From: Costus lasius
Taxonomy: Eukaryota; Streptophyta; Magnoliopsida; Zingiberales; Costaceae
Assembly (NCBI GenBank): GCA_027563935.2
Contig: CM050451.1
Location: 29,713,565 to 29,777,564 of the forward strand
Reading direction: 5' to 3'
DNA length: 64,000 nt
The notes beneath the pieces are model-generated. The model was not told the DNA's origin. It worked only from the letters and a program-made list of their open reading frames with translations, and did no database searches. The position numbers and the translations under genes are program-made. Below, in pieces: positions 34,372 to 44,998 of this stretch; position 1 is the first letter of the stretch, and each line of letters starts with the position of its first letter.

Positions 34372-36182
34372 TGTGGGACCGAGGCAGGACCTTCGGAGGT
34401 CCGCCCGGGTTCGAAAGAAGCCCTCTAGATATGGCTATCCTAGCCACTAGACATGGCTTCCTTAGGACCCCATTTTGCTTATTTTGTCTTAGATTAGGGT
34501 GCATCATGTGGTAGGTTAGATCCACCCTCCAATTACACCATGTAGTTACATTTCCAGGTTCCGCCACTTATGTATGGTAGGTTAGTGCATACAATTGATG
34601 TAATAGATTAGGTCAACTCCATTTTGGGATGCAAGTCAAAATCAAGTCAAGACAACTCCAAGAGGTGCTATGAGCCCATCAGCCCAACTTATGGGAGAAC
34701 TAGCCCACCCCAACCTAATGGAGCATCACCACAATTACCCCAAATCCCACCATCCTAGTTGGCAGCCATGTGGGATTTGTCTTCATCTCCAACCGCCACT
34801 TTCCCATTGGAGCAAAGGGGGACAAAGCCAGCTAATTGCCAGCCTTTTACAGCCACTCCACAAGTAAGGATGTTCCAGCCCCAATGCCATGGAGCAGCCC
34901 ACACGCCACCAACAAAATGCAGAGTTTCGGTCTTCAAGGAGCTACACACATTTACTGCAGAATGACAGCCGCTTCAGTCCATCATGCGCCAGCCACCAAT
35001 GCCAAGGAGCAGCCCACACGCCACCAACAAAATGCAGAGTTTCGGTCTTCAAGGAGCTGCACACATTTACTGCAGAATGACAGCTGCTTCAGTCCCTCAC
35101 CACCTCCGACTTTGACACTACCGTCATGGGGAAAACTCCAAGCCAAGCCTCAAAACAAATCTGCCATTTGGGGAAAGATATCAGCCCCATCAAGTCACCT
35201 GCATCATGCTGTATTTTCTTTGCTTGTTTGACTTGTTCATGCGCTTAGGGATGGGAGGCAACCGTTGGCAGCCTCCTATATGTTGTATTCTCTTGTAAGC
35301 CACAAATTAGAGTTGATATTTTTGAAAAGAAAACTGAAGTGTGTCTTCTAGTGTGTGTGTCACCTCAACTCTTCCTCCCACTCTTCCCACCTTGCCGAGA
35401 GCTTTCCTTCTCCACCTGCTTTCGGTCAACCGCCCCCTACCTGATGTTTGGAGCTCTCGCCCCCTCCTCCACTAGCAGTAAGAAGACTCCTATCTCAAGG
35501 GGAGGAGCTGGTTCATGCCTTAGCCCAAGATGAGGTTCACTTCATCAAACCGAGGGCAAGACCATCTCCAAGATAGCTAAGTCTTCATTTCTCTTGGTTG
35601 TTGTTCTTTGATGTTTGTTGGGCAGACCCTTGCACTCACGCCGGTTTCCTACAGGTGGCGCAAGGCCATGGAAGGTCATGCAAGCCGCCCTTTCTTCCCT
35701 TCCCTCTAGTCTAGCTAGTCTTTGCTATGTTAGCAAGGGAATTTGGAGTCTAGACTCCCCCTTGATTGTTCTTGTGATAATGGCCTCTTAATATTCTTTC
35801 AAACTCACCCACGCATGTGTGGGATGCTGTAATGTCATGGCTGTAAGCTCATAGGGCCCTACTTCGTGAGTATCAACCATTGGACCGGTGAAGAACGGGA
35901 TGAACACCCCTTCTATTCTCAAGGGGCGCAAGGTGAGTTCCTCCCCTAGTGTAGCTTTATTCCTTGTTGTAGAACCGCATGCCTAAGATCTTGTTAAGCT
36001 TTCCTCTTGTTTAGAAGTGCATGATAGGGCTAGCTTATTGAATGGTTTCTGTTTTCCTTATAAGAGTATCAAAACCTAATTTCCCAAAGCGTTAGAGTTA
36101 ATCGGTTTTCACTACTTATAAGTTAACTACAAACGATTTCAAGTGCGTTGTTTGAATGCTTGTATGACCCCACCCCCCATCA
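34372..36182 (+). repeat. G1-like gypsy solo LTR
   Basis: 1811 bp from TGTGGGACCGAGG to CCCCCCATCA inside the gag-like gene, with TTGA on both sides (34368-34371 and 36183-36186). It is homologous in the same order to the G1 LTR (23852-25489, reverse orientation), including an ACCGGTGAAGAACGGGA block and the AATCGGTTTTC...ACTACAAA end. No internal region is present, so it is a solo LTR. It contains a 115-bp tandem duplication. Confidence 0.78.
34881..35094. repeat. 115-bp tandem duplication in the solo LTR
   Basis: The block starting CCAATGCCA at 34881 repeats at 34996 with few changes (…CACACGCCACCAACAAAATG…GCAGAATGACAGC). It accounts for the open frames read through this stretch. Confidence 0.88.
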
Positions 36183-36628
36183 TTGATTGTGAGCATGAGG
36201 AACTTGAAAATGATTTGAAAATTACAAACATTGTTGAATCTCAATCTGATGCTTTGCCTATATCTATTATTCAATCTTCTGATTTCATTGAAAATTTATG
36301 TTTTATTGAGGAATCTAATTTGAGATAGAAAGTTTATTTTGATGATCCAATACTTGAATCTTTTAGTGAAAGTCCTATTGCAATTGAAGATTTAAATTTG
36401 AAGAAAGGACTTGTGATTTTGCTTTTTGATAAATATAGGAAGATCATTGAATATCCTTTGATTGGAATTGAAAATATTGATTTTGATTTCTGCATATTTA
36501 AGAAAGCCACATTGATTGTGATTTATTTAAAATTTTGGATATTTGAATTATTGGCTAATCTTTTTGGACAGTGGAAAAGGAAAAAATTGCATGCTATTTA
36601 CTTTGGTACTGATTCACCTGCTTCACCA
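36183..36628 (+). pseudogene. Gag-like protein of the Athila/Tat-like element, second part
   Basis: Acidic coding sequence similar in composition to the first part (DCEHEELENDL at 36187 onward) is interrupted by TAG at about 36326-36328 and ends at about 36628 (GTDSPASP). A frameshift is needed to join it to the first part. No recognisable enzyme domain. Confidence 0.5.
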
Positions 36629-36673
36629 TGATATTTGATTTTTGGTCAAACTATAAACCTAAAATTAGCACTT

Positions 36674-36691
36674 CTTGGGAGGCAACCCAAG
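36674..36691 (+). other. Stem-loop CTTGGG-AGGCAA-CCCAAG
   Basis: A perfect six-base stem with a six-base loop, 46 bases after the gag-like stop. GGGAGGCAACCC is a familiar sequence downstream of the coding region in Athila/Tat elements; I recall this from general knowledge. A pyrimidine-rich tract ending TTTTTGCAG follows at about 36745-36762. Confidence 0.65.
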
Positions 36692-37580
36692 CATTATCAC
36701 TTAGCTTAGTCTCTTTTATTTTAGTTTATCTTTAGGATTAATTTTTCTTTTTCTTTTTGCAGGAAAATAAAATTTTGCCCAAAATATAGCACTGCCATAA
36801 TCTACTTTACGGTGCCGTAATCTTGATCCGATTTCATCATAGAGTTTTTAGCATTTTACGGTGGTACAGTATTAGTTTTTACGATACCGTATATTTGGGT
36901 ATTTTTGATCTGAGAATTTTGCAAACATTACGGCATTGCCGTAATTTGTTTACACCCGTAATTTCAACTCTGCAGTCTGCTTATCTGATTAGGTTTTTTC
37001 TCGCTGTGATTTTAAGAAACTAGGTTGGGAAAAAAATTTTATCTTTGGCACCATCACGAAGTACTCATCTTTGTTTATGATCTGGATATTTTTACTGAAT
37101 TTTAAAGTCCATGGATCATTCTAAAACACATAGCAGCTTTTCAATTCTGATTAATTTCTACAGCAGTTTTCTTTTGACTAATCTGATTAGCGTTTTTGCT
37201 ACAAGTTTTTAAGATGTTTTAATGACTTGAAACCCTGATTTTTCGCCTGGAATATGAAGTTCATGTTTCATTCTATCTTTAGGATTAGTTGTTTTCATGA
37301 AAATATTTTCTGACAATTTTAAAACACATAGCAACTTTTTGATTCTGATTAACTTATGTGCAGTTTTTAGTTTTGTAATCTGATTAGCCTTCTTTCTGCT
37401 GATACCCTAAATTTCTGAAAGATTTTAATCCTTTATTTTTCATACGCTTGGAAAGAACAAGTTTCATTCTATTACTTGGTTCTGTCCATTTTCTTTTTGG
37501 CTCATTAAATCTTATTTTTGGGTATGGCTACTTTTCATAAAAAAATTCACTGGCTGCTGTACTTGCTTTCTACATGTTAT
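36692..37580 (+). other. 3' untranslated region of the Athila/Tat-like element
   Basis: AT-rich and non-coding. It contains the palindrome TTACGGCATTGCCGTAA at 36928-36944 and imperfect relatives from 36788 on, like those in the LTR, and two loosely similar blocks around AAAACACATAGCA (near 37121 and 37321). It is interrupted at 37580 by copia A2. Confidence 0.6.
37576..37580. repeat. Target-site duplication of A2, left copy (GTTAT)
   Basis: GTTAT precedes TGTTGGGG; its partner is at 46690-46694. Confidence 0.95.
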
Positions 37581-39273
37581 TGTTGGGGTATGCCCTTAAG
37601 GCTAATGTTTGAGGCCTTGGGATTATTTCAGTATCATGTATAAACTCTATGTTTATAAAGGCAATGGTTGTTATTCAGGTTGTTACATCATCTGCTGCAA
37701 TATGTATACTTCTGAATAATGTCTCAATGCTGTTCAGCTTGGCTGACATGCAGTTTTGTCCTTAGTCGAGATATCTTGGTGAACATGAGACAGCCTTGAT
37801 ATGATTGAGACTAATATGTGTTCTAATCTTATAGGATGCTTCGAGCATGGAATAAGATGTAGACTCATGGGTACATTGGATGTACTGGACAGACCCTACT
37901 TAGGATATTCAATTGCTTGTCACAATGTGAATAATCCTTATATGCAAACAAGTGGCATATTTCCTCTGACTTGAGATCACTTGTGTTTCTAAATGATGAT
38001 TGGCATTGTTTTGAGGTAGTTCAATATCATTTGAAACATAATGGTTATAGACTATCTTGGATAGTGAGCATGAGTCATGTTAGGGCACTAGTGATAGATA
38101 TAGGATTGCCGTCTCCTTGATTGGAGTGTGATGTGCTATAGGGGCCCCCTGTATGAGATGATTGAGAAAGTGTATGGCCATACCCAGATGACTATGTTTC
38201 ATCTGATCTAATCATTCTCATCATATTGGAATTACAGGCTTGACACGCTTGTCCAATAAGAACATCCAGTGGCAAAGGAAACACATATGTCAAGTGACTT
38301 GGGTTCACACTTGTGCTGTGGTTTGGGTGTAGTCTTGGAAGACTCTTTCCTTTATATCGGGAGACAGTGATGTGTTGCTAGATACCCCTCACTGATCGTG
38401 ATAACGTAAGTTATCGTTACCGACATTTAAAGGAAACCCTTAGGGTCGCACAATTTGATGATATGGCTTACTTATGTCAGATCGTGTGGACTGAATTGTT
38501 TTGGTTCAGTTTAATGGGATTTAAACTCTGATTGTAAGTGAGATCTGGTCTGATCATGTTTGATTGATTAGGGCTTGAGATCGGTAAGCTTCGATCGAGA
38601 TAATTGATGCTAGATCGGTGAGATCAAGAGCATCAAGAGATGAATGGTTAGATCTTGATCCTTATGGTTTAATTTGATCTAGACCAATGCTTGGTTTAAT
38701 TTGGTCTTTGAACCAAATCCAATTGAACCGGCTCATCATAGTGAGCGCATGGTTCAAAGGGGAGAGAAAATTGCGATGGTTCACTTGGAGTGAACGCATG
38801 AACGCATGATGTTAGTGGCTTGCTATTTTTGGAAGTCATGTTTCCAAAATAGAGAGCACGCCTCACGTTCGAGAGCAATTGCTCTATTCTCGCTCGCCTC
38901 TTCCTCTTGTCGCCTCTCTCTCTCGTGTGTGAGTCTTGACGCCAAGGAGAGGACTTGACAAAGCCAAGGAGAGCATCTCATCTTCCCTTCAAGCGAACAG
39001 GAGACTTGGAGATCCTTGCTAGCACAAGGAACGACAAGGAGTAGGCGATCACCCATCTTGTGTGCGTCACCTTTGGAGGAGAGCCACATCGCCCTCTTCT
39101 TCCAAGACGCCATCCAAGCAATGGCTATGGTATGATCCCTTCTTGATCTATACAAACTTATTAAGTTGATCTATGAACATACATGCGATCCTAGGAAGCC
39201 CTAGATTCCGCCCATGCAAGTTTTTTTTTTATATCTGCATGATTAGGGTTTCGCCCCCTTTAGGGAACTTTCA
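37581..39273 (+). repeat. A2 5' LTR
   Basis: 1693 bp, TGTTGGGGTATGCC to GGGAACTTTCA. It contains the three-way-junction segment at 38346-38436 and a stem-loop ATGCT-TCG-AGCAT near 37840. Confidence 0.95.
38346..38436 (+). other. Predicted three-way-junction segment in the copia A LTR
   Basis: Outer stem TTTCCTTTA (38346-38354) pairs with TAAAGGAAA (38428-38436) and is extended by TCGG/CCGA. Inside are stem CAGTGA/TCACTG (38365-38370 with 38389-38394) and hairpin GATAAC-GTAA-GTTATC (38400-38415). The second hairpin loop is GTGA in A1 and in the solo LTR, still of GNRA type. The family-C LTR keeps the loop of the first stem exactly (48946-49026). Its role is unknown. Confidence 0.72.
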
Positions 39274-39275
39274 AT

Positions 39276-39287
39276 TGGTATCAGAGC
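39276..39287 (+). other. A2 primer-binding site
   Basis: TGGTATCAGAGC, matching initiator tRNA-Met, two bases after the LTR. Confidence 0.93.
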
Positions 39288-41060
39288 CACGTTCCTTGTA
39301 TGATTCATATGATGCTTAATGTGATCCATGTTTGCGCTGATAAGTAGATCTAAGATAATGATCATGCCGAAAAACTACATGCTTGTATGTTTTACTTTTG
39401 GTGGCGCATGTTTCATGTTGGCGCTTGTTCAAGTTGTTTTACCCAAACTCTTTTACTTGCGCGCCCCTCATTAGATCTAAGCGCCTACTTCAAAAGCTTA
39501 GACGGGTTATTAGGGTTGAAGTCATCGTCCAGTCTAGACCCAACAGTCTGATCAGACTATCTGACAGCCTTGATGGGTCGACCAGATGGCACCTATGCGC
39601 AAGCATGAGGTGGCTATTGGTCGACTGCTGAAAGGCGTGTAGCGATGTCTGATTGAGACAACCAGATGAACGCTCATGATTAAGGCCCGGGGTCACACCC
39701 GCTTGCCAGAACTCATGAGGGACGTTCAGCCTTCACGCATGCATAGTTGACCATAAGGTCGACTCAAGTCGGTTATGACTTGGTGCATGCAAGGGCAGTG
39801 GGTCTGACTAGGTCTGATGAGTGGATCCCTATTAATGGACCGTTGTAAGGTAGTAGGGCACATAAGGAAATAAAATGAAGCCAATGGGTTTTTTAAAATA
39901 TTTTATTTTCTTGATTGGATCACATGATGTTTGTATAACATGATGAGTGTTTATTTAATCTTATGTGGGCTGCCTAAATTTAATGTGTGCTGTGCTGGGG
40001 CCTGCGTGCCTGGATGATTTTTTGTAAATTATTATTGTGATCTGCGCATCACATTTTAATTAATTTATAAAGTGTAATTGACCTGCGAGTCAATCATGTC
40101 TAGATAGATTAAATTGTAATTTAATCAGACATGAGCACAGAGCACACTTGGCAGAGGCGCATGCAGCAAGTGACTTCACTAGTGGGATGTCTAGGGTTAG
40201 ACTCTAGGACAGGCGCATTTTACCTGGTGGGCGCACCTGAGCTGCAGTGGGCGCTTGGGCCCGGGTTGGGCCAGAGGAAATGCTAAAGACCCATGAAGAG
40301 CTCAAGTGAAGACTTAAGTTTATTAAGGTCTTACTTAGGCTTAATGGGCTTTTACCACATAAGATCATCATGCTTTTAATTTACTGTTTAAGTAATTTAG
40401 TAATTGCATGATTCATTCTTCTGCTATCACCATAGGATTTGAATGATAGTAAGAAGATAAAAGGACCGTTAAAATCCAACGTTAAATATCAAGCACGATA
40501 GCCTTCAGACGCGAAACCTCACTGTTCTAACTATCGTTGGGGCCGTGTTGTACCCACTCAGTGGGCACGCCCATCTATCTTCAGACGGTGTGTGATTACA
40601 CCTGCGTGTTACAGAGAAGGGATTTATCGCTTCTCGTTGCTCAGCATAGCACGTGGTGGTCCAGGGAGTAGGTCGGGTCAGCTTGACCATGTAGGCTACA
40701 TACTGAGCATATGGTAGCCATATGGAGGCAGCCATCTGTGGGATCAGAGACTGTGTTGTACCAACTCAGTTGGCACAGTCTGCTGGATTGCCCAGATGAA
40801 GGGGAATCGCACGGGTTGGCGATTGGCAGGGATTGCCTACCAGAAATTAGTGCTTGTACACTCTGTGCATCTTATCTCACCTGAGCGGGACGCGGAGACC
40901 AAGTATGAAATCTGGATCCCATCTCACTAAAAGAGTTTTACTCTTTCGGGCTATTTTGCTGGATTTTTCAGTCAGATAAAATAGTGAGAAAAGAATCATT
41001 CTTAAGTCCTGAATTGATTCTAACATTGATACTGACCTTGCTGTTCTTGCATTGTTGTAG
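39288..41060 (+). other. A2 untranslated leader
   Basis: About 1.77 kb without a credible gene. It holds the three-hairpin series at 40540-40897 and ends TTGCATTGTTGTAG, a good match to a plant splice acceptor, directly before gag. Confidence 0.75.
40540..40897 (+). repeat. Three two-tier hairpins in the A2 leader
   Basis: Unit 1 (40540-40572): CGTG, TTGTA, CCCAC-TCA-GTGGG, CACG, with GGG/CCC outside. Unit 2 (40748-40781): AGACTGTG, TTGTA, CCAAC-TCA-GTTGG, CACAGTCT. Unit 3 (40861-40897): CTCTGTG, CATCTTAT, CTCAC-CTGA-GCGGG, A, CGCGGAG. Each has an outer stem, an unpaired 5' stretch and an inner stem; bases change in pairs between units. Copia B has the same series. Confidence 0.82.
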
Positions 41061-44000
41061 ATTACTGCAGCAACGAACACCACAGCGTTCAATGTGCGAT
41101 CCCTACTGGAAAGGGAGAAGTTTGCTGGGCCAAATTTCTCAGACTGGTACGGACACCTTAAGATTGTTCTTAAGGCTGAGAGGAAACTGTATGTCCTCGA
41201 GACGGCTATACCGCCTCAACCCGCTGCGAACGCCGCAAGGGCGGTTCGGGAAGCTTATGAAAAGCATGTCAATGATAGCATTGATGTTGCTTGCCTTATG
41301 CTAGCGTCTATGATGCCACAGCTGCAGCGTCAGCATGAGGATTTATCTACTATAGAAATTATAGCAAACCTCAAGATGCTGTATGCAGCACAGGCAAGGA
41401 CTGAACACTATAACTTGACGAAACTTTTCTTTTAGAGCAAACTGACTGAAGGGAGTCCAGTGGGAGCTCACGTGCTCAAGATGATTGGGTACAAGGAGGC
41501 TCTAGAGAAACTGGGACACACCATCAATCAGGAGCTTGTTGTAGACATCATCCTGCAGTCTCTCCCGGCCTCTTTCGATCCGTTCATCATTAATTTTAAT
41601 ATGAACAAGATCGACTGTACGCCGGCAGAGTTACTGAACATGCTCTTGACTACTGAGCAGACTCAGTCTCGTGAGAAGGGAACGCCTTCATCCTCTGTCC
41701 TAATGTTTCCTTCTAGGAACAAGAAGAAGGGGAAGAAGGGCAAAGCCCCTGTCAAGAGCTACAACAAGGCATTAAAACAAAAGCTCAAGCGGTCAAAGGA
41801 ATACAGATGTTTCCATTGTGGCCAGCTAGGTCACTGGAAAAAGGACTGTAAAGCGCTCCAAGGAGAGAAGAAGGGAAGCAACTCTTTCGCTTCTGGCTCA
41901 GGTATTTTCGTGACTGAAGTCATGGTATCTTCTTCTTCTATTTCATGAGTGTTGGACACTGCATGTGGAGTTCACATTTGTTCAAATGTACAGGAACTCA
42001 AGAGAAGAAGACAGGTGGGACAGCATGAGGTTGACCTACGAGTTGGAAACGGGGCACGGGTTGCTGCTGTTGCTGTAGGAGTTTATCACATCTCTTTACC
42101 ATCTGGTCTTGTATTAGAACTGGACAATTGTTATTTTGTACCGAGCATAACTAAGAATATTATCTCTATTCCTGCTCTTGTCAGGAAAGGGTTTTCCTTT
42201 GAATGCAAGATTTCAAAGTGTTATATTTCTTTTGATAATATTGTTTATGCTACTGGGTCAATTAACAATGGGTTATTCATGTTGGACATGGAATGTTCAA
42301 TACAACAGATTGATATTAAGAAAGCCAAGTATGCTGATGACAGCACCTTGCTATGGCATAGTCGTTTAGGCCATATTAACAAGAAGCGCATTAAGCGGTT
42401 GCATGACCATGGACTGCTGGGATCATTCTCCTATGAGGAGCTTGATACATGCAAAGCTTGTTTATTGGGTAAAATGACGAAGTCTCCTTTTTCCAACAAA
42501 GGTCAAAGGGCTTCAGGTTTACTTGACCTCATTCACAATGATGTGTGTGGGCCATTTAGTAAACATGCCAGAGGTGGCTATTCATACTTCATTACCTTTA
42601 CTGATGATTTCAGTAGGTATGGTTATGTCTATCTAATGAGACATAAGAGTGAATCTTTTGACAAGTTCAAAGAGTTCAAAAATGAAGTACAGAATCAGCT
42701 AGGCCGAAATATCAAGGCACTTCGCTCAGATCGAGGTGGAGAATACTTGAGTCATGAGTTTACTGACTATCTGAAGGAGTGTGGGATTATCTCACAGCTC
42801 ACTCCGCCAGGAACACCGCAATGGAATGGTGTGTCCGAGAGGAGAAATAGAACATTACTGGATATGGTTCGTTCTATGATGAGTCAGGCTACTCTACCTT
42901 ACTCCTTTTGGGGATTTGCACTGGAAACAGCTGCAAAGGTACTAAACCGAGTGCCATCCAAGGCCGTTTCAAAGACTCCATATGAGTTATGGTATGGGAA
43001 ACAGCCAAGCTTGACATTTGTTAAGATCTGGGGTTGCGAGGCTTATGTCAAAAAGCTCGCCTCTGGGAAACTAGAGAGCAGATCTGAGAAATGTATCTTT
43101 GTCGGTTACCCTAAAGAAACTAAGGGTTATTATTTCTACGATCCCAAAGAGAACAAAGTATTTGTTGCTCGGACGGCTATTTTTCTTGAGAAAGAATTTC
43201 TTCTGCAAGAAGCCAGTGGGAGAGAAATAAAGCTGGATGAGAATCCAGAAGAAGGACAAAGTAGTCAAGCACAGTTGGATGAGCCTGAGCCAGTAGATCA
43301 GGTTACTGAACAACCTAAGGCTCAGATATCACGGGAACCGCGAAGATCGGGAAGGATCCGTCGACAGCCTGAGCGCTATGACGGAGTCTACATCATTGAT
43401 GATGAACCCCTCACTTATGCGGATGCGGTCAGTGGACCGGAATCAGCGAGATGGCTTGAAGCTATGCGAGCCGAGATGGACTCCATGTCAGATAACCAAG
43501 TTTGGGATTTGGTTGATCTGCCTCCGGGAGTAATCCCTATAGGCTGTAAATGGATCTTCAAGAAGAAGATTGACATGGATGGTAACGTGGTTACCTATAA
43601 AGGCAGGCTAGTTGCGAAAGGTTTCAAACAAATCTACGGGATAGATTATGATGAAACTTTCTCTCCTGTAGCCATGTTCAAGTCTATTCGGATTATTCTC
43701 GCGATAGCGGCATATTATGATTATGAGATCTGGCAAATGGACGTGAAGACGGCTTTCCTTAATGGAAAACTAGAAGAGGATGTGTATATGACACAACCTG
43801 AAGGTTTCACTAATCCATCAGATCGTCATAAAATATGCAAATTAAAGAAGTCCATTTATGGACTTAAACAAGCATCAAGAAGCTGGAATATTCGTTTTGA
43901 TGAATCAATCTGTGAATTTGGTTTCATCAAGAATGAAGATGACCCGTGTGTATATAAGAGGTTTAGTGGGAGCGTGATTACTTTCCTAGTCCTCTACGTC

Positions 44001-44978
44001 GATGATATCTTAATCATTGGAAACGATATTCCTGAACTACATGCGGTTAAGGCATGGTTAAGAAAATGTTTCCAGATGAAAGATTTAGGAGAAGCAGCCT
44101 ATGTATTAGGTGTGAAGATCTACAGAGATAGATCTAAGAGGCTTCTCGGGCTATGCCACAGTACTTACATCGATAAAGTCCTGGAGAGATTCCATTTAGA
44201 AAATTCTAAAAGAGGATATCTTCCAGTCAGACATGGTCTGAATCTTTCAAAGAGTCAGTGTCCACAAACACAGACTGAGAAAGATGAAATGGACAATACG
44301 CCTTATGCTTCGGCTATTGGGTCCATTATGTATGCGATGTTGTGTACTCGCCCAGACGTTGCTTACGGGTTAAGCGTGACCAGTCGATTCCAAAGTAATC
44401 CAGGGAAGGCACACTGGATTTCAGTCAAGAACATTTTGAAATATCTTCGGAGGACCAAAGATATGTTCTTGATATATGGAGGTCAGGAAGAACTCAGTAT
44501 TGAAGGATATACTGACGCTTCGTTCCAATCTGACCAGGATGATTTCCGATCGCAATCAGGCTATGTTTTTAGCTTGAATGGAGCTGCAGTGGTGTGGAAA
44601 AGTTTCAAACAGTCAATTGTTGCTGATTCCACAACAGAAGCCGAGTATGTTGCAGCCTCAGAAGCATCCAAGGAGGCAGTGTGGATTCGTAAGTTCGTTC
44701 AGCAACTTGGTGTTGTTCCTTCGAGTGCAGATCCTTTGGTTATCTTCTGTGATAACACTGGAGCTATAGCACAAGCAAAGGAACCACGGTCGCACCAGAA
44801 GTCCAAGCACATACAGAGAAGGTTTCACTTGATCCGGGAGATCATTGATCGTGGCGAGATCAAAGTCTGCAAGGTTCATACAGATGACAATCTAGCTGAC
44901 CCGCTTACAAAGCCTCTGGCGCAGCAGAAGCATAAGAAGCACTGTAATAATATGGGTTTGAGATTTCTCAACCATTAG
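41061..44978 (+). pseudogene. gag-pol: A2 gag-pol with two nonsense mutations
   Basis: One frame of about 1300 codons runs from the gag N-terminus to the stop at 44976-44978. TAG at 41433-41435 replaces glutamine of A1 (after LFF), and TGA at 41946-41948 replaces tryptophan just before the protease motif. Domains in order: gag, CCHC knuckle (41808-41849), protease LDTACGVH (near 41950), integrase HHCC (42355-42460) and DDE core (42600-42840), reverse transcriptase with YVDDILIIG (near 43996), RNase H (44510-44900). Apart from the two stops it is open throughout. As in A1, no ATG stands at the expected gag start. Neither stop is shared with A1 or A3. Confidence 0.92.
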
Positions 44979-44985
44979 ATTAAGT

Positions 44986-44998
44986 GCAAGTGGGAGAT
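44986..44998 (+). other. A2 polypurine tract
   Basis: GCAAGTGGGAGAT lies directly before the 3' LTR. Confidence 0.9.

Noticed and set aside
34836..35231. 131-codon open frame with repeated peptide segments
   Set aside because: It reads through the 115-bp tandem duplication in a solo LTR; the other frames are open over the same repeat too.
40505..40735. Short open frames in the copia A leader (same in A1)
   Set aside because: They cover the hairpin region, lack homologous frames in copia B, and the pairing pattern explains the conservation better than a peptide does.
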